Below are positions 41,901-51,204 of a stretch of DNA of 64,000 nt, one piece after another; the stretch's first letter is position 1, and each line of letters begins with the position of its first letter. Origin of the DNA: Baylisascaris procyonis. Lineage: Eukaryota; Nematoda; Chromadorea; Rhabditida; Ascarididae. The notes below the pieces were generated by a model. The model was not told the origin of the DNA and searched no databases. It saw nothing but the letters and a program-made list of their open reading frames with translations. The stretch is taken from NCBI GenBank assembly GCA_037389465.1, contig JAZARR010000164.1, positions 2,920,501 through 2,984,500 on the forward strand. The letters run 5' to 3'. Position numbers and translations under genes: made by a program.

Positions 41901-44146
41901 CATACCCGGGCGCTTTCAATCCACCTCCGCATGGTGAGTGCTGATGTGTTTGTTGTGATACTGTGATTGCTTTTTAACATGTGGTGTTGTTTTTGAATGT
42001 TTACCTTCTGCTTCTTCAATACTTAGTGCAGCTGTTGAAGATCACAATAGGAAGCGATGCGGTGGTCGCTGTATTGGAATGAGGTTCATTTCTGTGACCA
42101 TTCTGCTGTTAGTGAGATTGTTTGAAGGAAGTAGCTGCCTTTCAAGTTTATAAGGCTTCATTGCTGTTTTGAGGTTCATCTTTTCCGAAAAAAGCTTAAC
42201 CATTTCTTAACTGTCAGTGCAAAATTACTGCATTTATTTGGAGGCATTTTCAGCTTTCCATATGTTCATGCATCTGCACAGTGGCTTCTATTCTGGAACC
42301 ACTCTAGCTAGAGATCGAAGAATGGCGGGTTTGATGTAACCACAGGCTGACATCCTCACCCATACTTTTTGTTGATCCTTCGGCTTCGAAAGAAGTTATG
42401 ATAATCTAAGTATAGGGGAAAATACAGGCGCATTTCAACACCGGCGGGATTTTCATTTTACACCAGTCGGGTTTCAAGGAAAACGATTTTTTCTAGGTTC
42501 GGGCGAGAGGCCAGAATACTTGAAGTATAGAGATAGTGTTTTGCGTATTTATTAATTCGAAAGTGGTTAGTGAGGTGAGGGGAATAGAAGAACGCATATC
42601 CTAGCAGCTGTTTGATACGTTTCTAAATCTGAGTGATTTTGCCTTTGAATAGAAATTTTCTTCCATTGAAAATATTTTCCGAATGCAACTTTGGCATATC
42701 AGTATATTTGGCGCAGGTTTGCATTGGGCATGCAAAGTAAAGGTGTCAGGTCGTTGAATGTGCTGTTTTCGTGTTGGAAGGAGGATGGGGGTTGGGTTAA
42801 TCAGCCTCGAGCATTTCTGAGTAAGGCTTCCTTTCCAGGCTCAATTCGAGGCACCATTTCATCTCTATTGTTCTAAATGTCCCTGAGGTTCTTCCAGGTT
42901 TATTGGATTATCAGAATCTACTGGAGTTTGCGTTGATTCTTTTAGGGTGTTTTGAGAAAGGTTTTTTATTCATAGAAATCGTTCATTTGCTTGGGTTGTT
43001 GTGTCGGTGCAGTGAGGCGTTTTTTATTTTACTTCATGTTGTGTTAGCCAATTAACGAACGTTTGCAATGCATTTGTTTGTTGCACTATTTGAGGAAAAG
43101 AAAACAACAAAAGGGATTAATAAATAGAATATTCGTTTTGCACAAATCAGTCCGTTCTTTGTGCGATGCTTGTTGGCGTTATAGCGAATTGCATTTAAAG
43201 TGAGTTAAAGTAGCAACAAAATCCCTAAGCTCCTCATTAGAACGATATATTGATTCAGATTTACCTATAACTGGTTGATGAAGTGGATGAGATGAGAATT
43301 CAGTCACAAGTTCAATTCAGTGAAGTAACTTTGCGGGTGGTGATGGAAGTTTACATCTAATATGATGGGTTCGTAAATGCACATCGACGCACTTAATGCA
43401 TTACGACGCGTTCGTTTGTTGTTTGTGTTGAAGATGACTGTCACAACAGTGCACCTATTTCTATTTTTATAGCGAACGTTTTGGGAGCGCAGATGTGACT
43501 GCATATTGTTTTGATTCTAAATTTTTGTTTAGAGCTGCGTCTGAAACGCATTCTAAAAAACGCAACCCGCGCCTCAAGATATAATGGCATCTCATCGTCT
43601 TAAAAACCTTTTGGACTTTGTTGTCAGTTGTAGCGTGCTGCTATCTTTTGTTCTTAAATGTGTGCGAAATTTTTTGTTTTGTTAGAAAGTGTGCCTGCTG
43701 TTCCGATACCGTGGTGTTTTGCTCCTAGTTTTCGGGCTTTTTTACGTCTAGTTCGATCGACCGTTTGCAAAAGGAAGAAATTTGATGGCAAACGTTCTGG
43801 GGTGTTTCTCCAACAGAATACTGTGTGCTTCGTGCTGGTTCTTCCTTTAGGTGTTTATTTGTTAAACTGAGGCTGAACCTAACCCTCAAGCCGAGGTTCA
43901 CCTGCAGCTCTTCAGCCTGTGATTGATGACGGGATCGGAATTCATGTGCGACTTTAGTGCCGTTGCTTTGCTAGATCACATTTCACAACGGCTGACTGTA
44001 TTTTATGGAAGTTTTTTTAAAAAATTATTTTCATTTTCTTTCCGCAGTGGGATACCGCTCATTGAAAAGCTCTGATTTCAGGTTATGGCCAGTTCCCTCC
44101 ACCACCGCAGCAGCCACAGTGGGGTAATCCACCAACTTCACAGTAA
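18021..44146 (+). CDS. alx-1: ALIX (PDCD6IP-type ESCRT adaptor), complete, 20 exons, 909 residues
   Basis: ALIX bridges ESCRT-III (CHMP4) to cargo and partners in endosomal sorting, exosome budding and cytokinesis; it acts in cytosol and on endosomes. Exons: 18021-18232, 23170-23294, 24062-24246, 24923-25019, 25900-26009, 26565-26658, 27308-27447, 28165-28267, 28797-28920, 30255-30435, 31079-31311, 32114-32210, 32362-32562, 33142-33276, 34014-34134, 35421-35513, 36741-36875, 40231-40347, 41772-41933, 44082-44146. The lengths sum to 2730 bases, exactly 910 codons with stop TAA, and every junction keeps phase. The start reads [21 protein letters not shown], as in animal ALIX. BRO1 domain is about residues 1-355, V domain 356-719, proline-rich tail 720-909, close to the usual family length. 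I chose ATG 18021 by family alignment. The exon 16 start may be 35421 or 35427. No premature stop or frameshift is seen. Intron 1 alone is 4.9 kb. Confidence 0.95.
20590..21050 (-). pseudogene. Possible decayed Lys/Glu/Arg-rich coding relic in ALIX intron 1
   Basis: On the minus strand, pieces in changing frames read like a charged protein: [19 protein letters not shown] near 20990-20935, and [20 protein letters not shown] near 20770-20710, followed by a basic segment with [15 protein letters not shown]. The plus strand is correspondingly rich in Phe, Ser and Leu. Frame changes and stops argue against a working gene. No family was recognised; a decayed transposon frame is one possibility. Confidence 0.22.
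21053..21541 (+). pseudogene. Broken reading frame with two in-frame TGA codons, inside ALIX intron 1
   Basis: After a good acceptor (TTTTTGTCAG, ending about 21055) one frame stays protein-like for about 160 codons, interrupted only by TGA at 21119-21121 and TGA at 21245-21247. It contains [11 protein letters not shown] from ATG 21080, then [50 protein letters not shown] and a Cys-rich part with [11 protein letters not shown]. It ends in a G-run and stop near 21541. The codon pattern is clearly more coding-like than the flanks. It lies on the same strand as ALIX but does not fit its protein. I read it as a recently broken gene copy; family unknown. Translation past TGA is an unlikely alternative. 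Confidence 0.4.
23067..23132 (+). repeat. Three tandem copies of an imperfect 22-bp unit
   Basis: Units start at 23067, 23089 and 23111 and read GCTT(C/T)(C/T)ATTC followed by an A/G-rich half with AAAGA. The array lies in ALIX intron 1, ending 37 bases before exon 2. Confidence 0.7.
25560..25830. repeat. GC-rich insertion in ALIX intron 4, possible old repeat
   Basis: This stretch is markedly richer in G and C than the rest of the intron and has long open frames on the minus strand (one contains [15 protein letters not shown]). The sharp composition change suggests inserted repeat DNA. I could not match it to an element. Confidence 0.25.
28797..34134 (+). other. alx-1: ALIX exons 9-15: V domain
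   Basis: The V domain is two long helical arms that bind YPXnL motifs. Matches in order: [15 protein letters not shown] in exon 9, [13 protein letters not shown] and [11 protein letters not shown] in exon 10, [12 protein letters not shown] and SLPEPEL in exon 11, the coiled [14 protein letters not shown] in exon 12, [17 protein letters not shown] and [13 protein letters not shown] in exon 13, NLQEGTK in exon 14 and [18 protein letters not shown] in exon 15. The first codon of exon 15 (34014-34016) encodes Phe680, aligned with human Phe676, which is known to contact the Tyr-Pro motif. Confidence 0.93.
32211..32361 (+). other. alx-1: GC-AG intron (ALIX intron 12)
   Basis: Exon 12 ends ...GAGATTAAG at 32210 and the intron begins GCAAGT, ending ...GGTTACAG at 32361. 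The protein continues without a gap ([15 protein letters not shown]). Reading on reaches a stop within the intron, and the nearest GT (32215) would break the frame, so the donor must be GC. Apart from the C, the donor matches the strong consensus AG|GCAAGT, as is usual for this minor class. Confidence 0.85.
35919..35998. repeat. (TA)40 microsatellite
   Basis: Eighty bases of uninterrupted TA in ALIX intron 16. It gives meaningless Tyr-Ile open frames on both strands. It is self-complementary and likely to vary in length. Confidence 0.97.
41526..41535 (-). repeat. Poly-C tract, 10 bases (poly-G on the other strand)
   Basis: An uninterrupted run of ten C within ALIX intron 18, in a pyrimidine-rich patch. 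Confidence 0.9.
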
Positions 44147-45416
44147 TTTTACACCTGACAGCCGTGCAGCCAGCCATTCGTTGCTGTCGTCGTGACAACC
44201 CACATTCTCCTTGAATCTGAACAGTTGTTTTTGTTTCGTTTGTTCTGCAAGAATGCGTGCTCCATTTTCCAGAAAACAAGAATGGGGTTCGTTTCATTTA
44301 GATTCAACGCGATAAAATATTGCAGAGCAACGAGCCTGTCCTGAATGTTATTTGAATATTCATGTCATCGGATAGTGTGCGCTATTCGGGAATTTTCGTA
44401 TCGTTGCGGTCAGCTGGTTGGCTTGATTATGAGTAGAATGTTTCGAATGGGGTCCACCCACAAAAAACTGTATTTGTTTGGGATGCTTGTAGCGCTTAAA
44501 ATTGTATTCTATTTTTTAATTTATCCTTCAGAAGGGCTATATTTTCTTTGATTATTGTTATCATTTCGCTCCTCCATGTATATTTTTTCATGTTTTTTTA
44601 AACTTAAGTGGGAGGAGTGTTCTTGCAGTTATTGCTAATCTTGTGACAGAGCAATCTGCAATTTACAGGACGTTGATCAGCGCGGAAGTACGGCTTTTTG
44701 CACTGCAACCTCTACTGCAGTATAATTTTCAGCTCGTTTGTATTGTGGTATTTTTGTGAGTGCACACCTTTAATGAAAATCATTTGAGGCATCGTCATTT
44801 AAAGGGAATATATGCAAAGAAATTGCTTTAAAGTATTTGAAATATGTGCGCACTTTATTGAAGCTGCATAAGCTTTTGATATGTTGTGCAATTACAACTG
44901 CGAATGATGCGCTGTTAATTTGACAGTAAAGACATGCTTCGTGTGTGGCATTCTTTACTTATCGCTCGCAGTGGGCAATATCAGCATTGATGTCTTTCGA
45001 AGCTTTTTTAAATTTCAACAACAGTGAATTATATTCAGAGAAATAATTGACTCGAAACCAAAATTCTATTTTCACCACTGATATTCCACATATTTGTTTT
45101 TTTGTTTTGTTTCACTGAAACGGAACTATCAAAAATTCTGTGCCAACGATGCGATTTTATGCAATTAGTTTGAAGGGTTATCCTTTATATGTCTCATAAG
45201 ATTGGCTTATGGCGTTTGTATTATCGTTTGCTAAAATTTTATAGGAAGCAACGAACGTAATTCTTTAAAAAATGTTGCAAGTAAATTCTTCAAGGGGTGC
45301 TCCACTCAAGAAGTCCCACTCGAAATTCAAATTTCCACACACTAATATCAAAAACCATTGTGTATCGTTTCGTCTATTCGGGGGGGGGGGGGGGAGGGAG
45401 ATCAATGTTTCTGCAG
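44147..45416. other. ALIX 3' region and intergenic sequence
   Basis: No exon seen. A clear AATAAA was not found close behind the stop; GATAAA at about 44311 is the nearest variant I noticed. The fifteen-G tract at 45380-45394 lies at its end. Confidence 0.45.
45380..45394 (+). repeat. Poly-G tract, 15 bases
   Basis: The longest G homopolymer in the window, 22 bases before a candidate exon. Confidence 0.9.
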
Positions 45417-48400
45417 GCGGAGGCGAATATTAGAATGGAACTTTACAAGGAGCGAGGCGATATTTTAAGCGAAGAAATTGTACATGTAAAGGAACAGGTT
45501 ATGAAAACAATTTTTTCTGGCAATTGGCTTTATGGGGAATGGTTTTGTTTTGGTTGATGGAAATAAAATGAGTGTTTAAAATCTGAACTAGTGTGGAAGT
45601 CTCTCGATGTTCTTATCAAACCGCGAGGTTTATATACGAGTTTGTGGCGCTCAGTGTTGAGTTGTTTGTATCCTCGGCAGCTGCTGTTCGCTTGGTGCGG
45701 TTTCATTTCCGCTTTCCGGTGTAATTAATTGCGTATTTACATGAGTTTGCCGTATCGGATTTCCACTCAATGAGGTTATGACTGTTTCTTGCTTCTTTGT
45801 GATTTTAAACAAGCTTCATGTGCTTAAGAAATGATTTGTTCGATAAATCATTTTGTTTATTTGCCGAATGCATCAAAACCGATCTCTGACCTGGACTATA
45901 TGTGATGGTGAAGCAAGAGCATTTTCGGACAGTGAGGGGGGAGGGGGGACGAATACTGTCTGTCGATTCAAAGATTGTGGGGATGGGGGAGTAGGAACAT
46001 GATGTGCGCTTAGATAACCTCGACATTAAGCTGTCTCCCTCACTGCCATTCAAAAAAGTACTCGATTAATGCAGCACACTTCCCTGTGTCTCTAACCAAA
46101 TGCATAAATCACGTGATGTCGTTCCAATGGCACGGGTATGCCAGCAACACCAAGGAACCTAGATCAACGGCGGACCGGAACGGGAAATCCCATGCCGCAC
46201 TGGCGCAGTCTTTCATAGTGGAATGGTGGGCTTTTTTATAAGAAAAGCGTGTCGTCATGGTTACATTCATTCCTTGAAGAATAATAATGATCGAAAAGAC
46301 TCATTTTAAGTCTTTCGAAGGGAGCGTTTGATGTTTTACATTTCATCGGTATGTGGGAAACGCGCCTCTCCCCATCTCCTCCCTCATCCGCTGCTGCTCT
46401 TCCGACCTTTTTCGAACTGTCCACTAGGAAATCCAGAGTGAGTACTTCTAACAGCAGCGTAGCATTAAGGACTCATCAGGTTTCAGAGAGTAATTTCGGG
46501 CAGGACATGGTAACCGTGAATTCACGGAGGTGCACTATAGCTTTTGAATCTTTTTTTTTGCTCTCAAAACGTTTCACAGGCTGTGGTTTTGATCTCATCA
46601 CACTCTCGACGTCCACCGTATCAATTCGAGTCTCACACACGCACGGCCTCACTCAAGTTTTGTGTAAATTTATGGGCTTGTCATATTTATGTCGTATTTG
46701 GTCAAGGTTCAAGATTCATTAGGAAAGGTGCCAAAAATAGTACTCTTTAAGATGGTCTTTTTTAGTTTTCGAGTTTCTAGTTATTTTCAGTGGTCATTTA
46801 GCGTTCAGTTGCGCTCCTGTAAACTACAAGATTTGTTGATGACCCTTCACTGATTGAATGTTGTTCATTTGTGACTGCAAAGAGATTTACAGAGTGAGTA
46901 TTCAGACTCGGCTCGGAGACAGTTCCGAAAGTCAGCATGGCATCCTTCGGCACGGCCCTTTATGCTGCTTCAAATTCCCCTCCCCCGGTTTCAAATCTTC
47001 TGGAACAGGAAAATTAATTTGCGAAATACTGCCGCGTTCTGGCATGCTGGTCTCATTTACAACAACAACTAAAATGCGTGCTGATTGACTATTAAAGGGG
47101 ATTCTTTAAGTACGCTGCTCGGTATCGGCTCATGTTCTTCGATATGCGCTTCTAATGGCACTGAGCAGTTGGAATTCAGACTGCTCATAAATATTACTGT
47201 TGAGGTGGTTTTTTGTTGGGTCCGCGAAAGGGGGACATTTTCCTTCTCACGGAAGAAGGGATGGGGGAGGGAGGTGGGACGGGGATGAGGAACGTGCCGC
47301 ACTAATGGCTTAGAAAAAGGGAATGAAAGCACTTTTGCACATAGGCCATGCTTATTGCTTCAGAATGCCTTGTTAATAGAACACTGCCAAAGAGTGGGAT
47401 TTGAAACGATATTGGCAGTGAGGAAGTTTCGACGAGTCCCATGAGTAGCTATTTTATGATGCTCTTTCTGGTTTGGTGCTTCAGCGATACTAAGAAACAT
47501 CTCACTCCCTCTATCTCCGCCTATTTTTAACGTTATTCATAGTCTTACGGTTTAGTAGTGTCTATTTTGATAACACATTAAAAAACGAATCTTTTGCCCT
47601 AGAGACGCACACCATCCTCTTCACTGATATGCTGGGAACCCTGTCCAAAACGTCGCGCCAACCCTTTTTTCTATGTGAAGTAAGCTGCGCCTTAGGCATC
47701 ATCTCTGGTAGGGTACCAGATTACGATCTGGGTGGAAAATGCGTTTTTGGAGACCTGTGCATACCTAGAACGTTTCTTCTAGTATGTCCTAGCGGTCGAA
47801 TGTGTTGAACCAGTTTTGATTAGCGCTCCAACAAACCCATTCTAGTTATATTTCGCATCTGAGCCTCTGTTTCTCTGCTCCTGACGTTTTTAAAGGACTG
47901 AAATCAGACCACCCCCTTCTGACAAGTGTTCAAAAAAATTGGTCCAGAAATCTAGAGCTCCGTTCAGTTTCCGAATAACTCACGTTAATCCACTGATTAA
48001 TGCAAGTGCTAATAGGAGTTCAGACTCTCTGAATATCAACCAAATCGGGATATAGGTTTGTAAATGCTACTTTCAATAAACATAAGTGTTGGGAGAAGTA
48101 AAAGTAAACGCTAAAAGAAGACAATTAACAATAAAGAGTAGAAAAATACAAATTTCAGTGAATGCTACCCCACCTCTGAGCCATTCTTGCCCCAAAAGCA
48201 TTCTCTGACAGCAGTATAGGGAGTTTGTCGGTGACAATCTCTCTTTTCCACTCCTTTTATGGAATGGCATGGCTGTATTGCCATTGCGGCAGACTATAGT
48301 GGAACTTTAACAAAGGAATTGATGTCACCGAATTATTGAAACTCATATTTATATAAGAAATCGCGAGCAATTCAGCCACATATAAAGTTTGAACTTCCAT

Positions 48401-50026
48401 AATAAACCTATTAATGAAGAAAAAATTTGGGAGGTAGGGACTGAGAGAAAAAAATCTATTTCAAGAGAAAACTGCAAATAAGCAGTCAGGTTACCGATAT
48501 TAATTGAATGCAGTGAAAATGTAGCAATGCCCAAAAATGAAAGATTTCAATGGAGCACATAGCGCTTTATCGTTCATGGATTCTGCTTCCGCGGCTGAGT
48601 CAGAACAATAGCCTCGACGTCGGGCGACCTGAAAAGATGCTATTCAACGGTACATCAGACAACCACATGTCGGTGATATAGCGTAGGGCAGGGTCGAAAT
48701 TCCACTGGCGATAACCTCGGGCTTAAACAAGTATGCACTCAGTCGAGTGTGGTCTAAGGAAGAGGGCTCAAAAAGTATTTTGAGAAACACTACACTAACA
48801 TAATATCTTGCATATCTTCCACAAATCTTACATCCAAACATAAGGTGAGGTAGGCTACCTGCATAGACTGCAATACACCTTGTTTACTTTATGGTAGTGT
48901 TGCATGCGCATATATTATAGAACAGAGACTCGATGTAGAACAGAGACTCTCAGCTACAAAGGATGAGGAGACTAGTGAGATACTCTTTGGTTGCTGCAAT
49001 TTGAAACGTTGGTCACATGCTAGGCACATCAACTGCGATCGTCCCTAATGGCGAGGCTTGTAAACGAGGAGATACTGTAGGGTTAAGTAGTCTCCATCGT
49101 TTACCTTATGTGAGCAGCTCCACCGTCGTCTCTAGTACAGTATCGCTGCCACAGACCCTTACTCATATTGGGGCTTTTAGATATTGCGCTCCTATAGTTG
49201 CAACACAACTCTATGTGGACCCCTTCCTCTCCTCTGACTTTTTTCTGCAGAAGCTTGAGGCCCCAATGGAGAAACATATTACTACTTGGCGACCATCGTG
49301 GTTCGACCATCACAGCTCCGACCTCCGGCGGCTAAATATTGCAAAACGGTCGAGATATTTCTATTTTTTTGAACTTCTGTTGGGAATTTGAATTGTTTAG
49401 CTTTACTTATAAAGTTCGGCCGCTATGCTTTTGACGATTCCGTGACAAAGATCGAGAATCGCATAAAGGATCGCCTCAGGCGGCTCCAGCAGTCTCCTTC
49501 GGAGGTTGGCAGCACATCAGGTTTTACTGTCTCCAAACCGATGGTGGGAGTAAATGCCGCAATAGTTGTTGTTTAAAGGCAGCGGTCGAATAATTCATAT
49601 TCCCTGAAAAAAACTTCAAACGTTCGGTAGTTGCGCAATACGATTGGGCGGTACAATCCATTTGGCTTCTAATTTCATCCGCAACTCATCCAGGTTTACT
49701 GCAATTTCCTTGCCATTCAACTGAAAAATGTAGGTAGGCGTGGTGCATAGGCGTCGCAGTGTATTGTTCGTTTGCATCATAGTGGCATTACCATTCTATA
49801 GGTTTTTCCTTCATTTCTGCCAGCATCATTACTGTTTCTAAGTGAGCGTCATTTCTTGTCACCATGTTCCGATGCTTTCCAGAGCAGCAACGACGTATCT
49901 TTTCAGAGATTCTCTCGTGCAATCAACCTTTCAGGTGCACCCCACACTGAAGGTTTCATCGAGAGGATAGACCTGCTAACGTTATGTATTTTCAAAGCTC
50001 AAGCTCAAAGTGGATATTTTACTTGA
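45417..50026 (+). CDS. Unrecognised gene, three phase-compatible candidate exons including the 3' end
   Basis: I propose exons 45417-45497 (81 bases), 49415-49549 (135) and 49883-50026 (144, ending in TGA). Each begins after an acceptor (TTTCTGCAG, TTACTTATAAAG, TGCTTTCCAG), the first two are followed by donors (GTTATG, GTAAAT), and all junctions are phase 0. The peptides contain MELYKERGDILSEEI, then FDDSVTKIENRIKDRLRRLQ and GSTSGFTVSKPMV, then NDVSFQRFSRAINLSG and TEGFIERIDLL. Heptad-like charge spacing in the first two exons suggests coiled coil. I do not recognise the family, and the 3.9-kb gap between the first two exons may hide others. The three exons could belong to different genes. 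The stop of exon 3 is 1.1 kb before the AP-1 mu start. Confidence 0.38.
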
Positions 50027-51162
50027 CTGCGTAGCTCTATGTAGCAGTTATCCCATTTGGGTTACCAAGTGATATACGGTTGTAAGTTTTGTCAACAACA
50101 GTACCAAGTGATACAAAGCTCTAAGATTTGTCAACAGCAGCATATGCGGAATCACATTGTGCTTCATTCCTCATCTGAACGTATGAACTCTGAGGATGAA
50201 GTGGAATCACTTGGTGTTCACCGTATAGGGAAGGGGTTGTGTTTTGAAAACGCTTTTGCTCACACAGTTTCAGAAAATGCTTGTGCTCACTTTTCATTGT
50301 TGTTGTAGGAGAAAGGTAAGCACTGCTGAGGAAGAGTTGCCTAATAAGCCCTTTTGCGGTCTAATTATCGTTTGGCACATTTTTGTGGGTAAGTTACCGG
50401 TTGGTCAAGTGAGCAAGATGCAAATGTGTAAATTATGCCTGCTTACTTGTCAAGCTTCTTCACCTGTTTTTTATTGAGCGTTTGCTGTTGTCGACCCCAT
50501 CCTATATTTGTGAAATGCATTTTCGAATGTTTCACGTAGCCATTATCCAAAATAAGTCACTGTCCTTCTTACATTTTAGCTGCTGATTTCTTAAGCGTCA
50601 TTTGCAAATTTTTGCTCAGATACATTATGCGGTCGTCCTTAAGTTGCATATCATTAAAGCGTAGCTTGTGTTTCCATGTATTTATTTCCATCTATGAGTT
50701 GGGATCCGCGTTCCAAACAGTCCACAGTGATGGGTTTTTGCAACTGTAATGTACCTGACAGAGGGGGCCAGAGGGAGGAGGAACGTCACAAAATGGTCCC
50801 TTCCACTACTCTAAATATGAAGCCAATTAGTTAATTGCAAAGGGCATTACGCACTTATAACCATTTTTATACACATCTAAAAGGTAGCATGCCACTTGCG
50901 GCGATCGAATCGAAAAACCAATCTGGTACGGCAAATGGATCAGTCAAAGTATGAATGAGTTTTCAGTTGTTTCATTGTTTGTTGATGATTTATGAAATTG
51001 CTTGGTTTGGTGAGCAACACTGCAAAAAGCGCGTATTGTGCCGGCCTCACCGTACGTTTTTTCTTTTGTTTCTTTCTTGTTAAATGCACTTTCTGAGAGT
51101 TCCAAAATTCAGGTGGTCGACATAATTGTTTGAAGAATACGAAGCGGCAGCGAGTGCACAAC
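50027..51162. other. Spacer before the AP-1 mu gene, with an in-frame tandem repeat
   Basis: An open frame of 83 codons at 50057-50308 includes the two 39-bp repeats listed separately and a CKFC...HMRNH pattern faintly like a C2H2 zinc finger, but the spacing is too long. An acceptor-like AAAATTCAG ends at 51112, fifty bases before the AP-1 mu ATG, and may be a spliced-leader or 5'UTR acceptor. Confidence 0.4.
50063..50140 (+). repeat. Two tandem 39-bp units
   Basis: Units 50063-50101 and 50102-50140 share TACCAAGTGATA at the start and TTTGTCAACA(A/G)CAG at the end. The unit length is a multiple of three, and in the open frame both read YQVI...CQQQ. Confidence 0.8.
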
Positions 51163-51204
51163 ATGTCCTCTTCAGCGATCTACGTGCTCGATCTTAAGGG
51201 AAAG
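51163..51204 (+). CDS. AP1M: AP-1 clathrin adaptor mu subunit, first coding exon only
   Basis: The exon reads MSSSAIYVLDLKGK, fourteen codons, followed by donor GTAGGA. This is the hallmark N-terminus of AP-1 mu chains (family: M-x-x-S-A-x-Y/F-x-L-D-L-K-G-K), which recognise Tyr-based sorting signals on cargo at the trans-Golgi network and endosomes as part of the AP-1 heterotetramer. The conserved continuation (…SRNYRGD…) should follow in phase 0, but I find no such exon up to 64000, so the rest of the gene is presumed to lie beyond the right edge. Nematodes have two such genes (unc-101 and apm-1 in C. elegans); fourteen residues do not decide between them. A possible leader or UTR acceptor ends at 51112. 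Confidence 0.72.

Larger units (their letters stand above)
35421..44146 (+). other. alx-1: ALIX exons 16-20: linker and proline-rich tail
   Basis: Exon 16 adds a short helical segment ([16 protein letters not shown]). Exon 17 carries PPRPPPPK at residues 761-768, an NPF tripeptide at 775-777 and PIPPPR, which fits the PxxxPR motif read by CIN85-type SH3 domains. Exon 18 is Gln-rich (FVQQQQQF). Exon 19 holds [12 protein letters not shown] at 870-881, resembling the ALG-2 binding PPYPxnYP site. Exon 20 ends QWGNPPTSQ. Exons 16-19 all start and end in phase 1 and are multiples of three bases. If exon 17 is not spliced, the frame reads His-Gly-stop, giving a short isoform. Confidence 0.88.

Noticed and set aside
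46070..46235. Plus-strand open stretch with NGKSHAALAQ
   Set aside because: Suggestive composition only; no donor, acceptor or family match.
46351..46722. 123-codon plus-strand frame rich in Ser
   Set aside because: Low-complexity composition, no splice or family support.
49017..49391. 124-codon plus-strand frame
   Set aside because: The opposite strand is also open in parts and no motif or coherent splice phase links it to neighbours; left unannotated.
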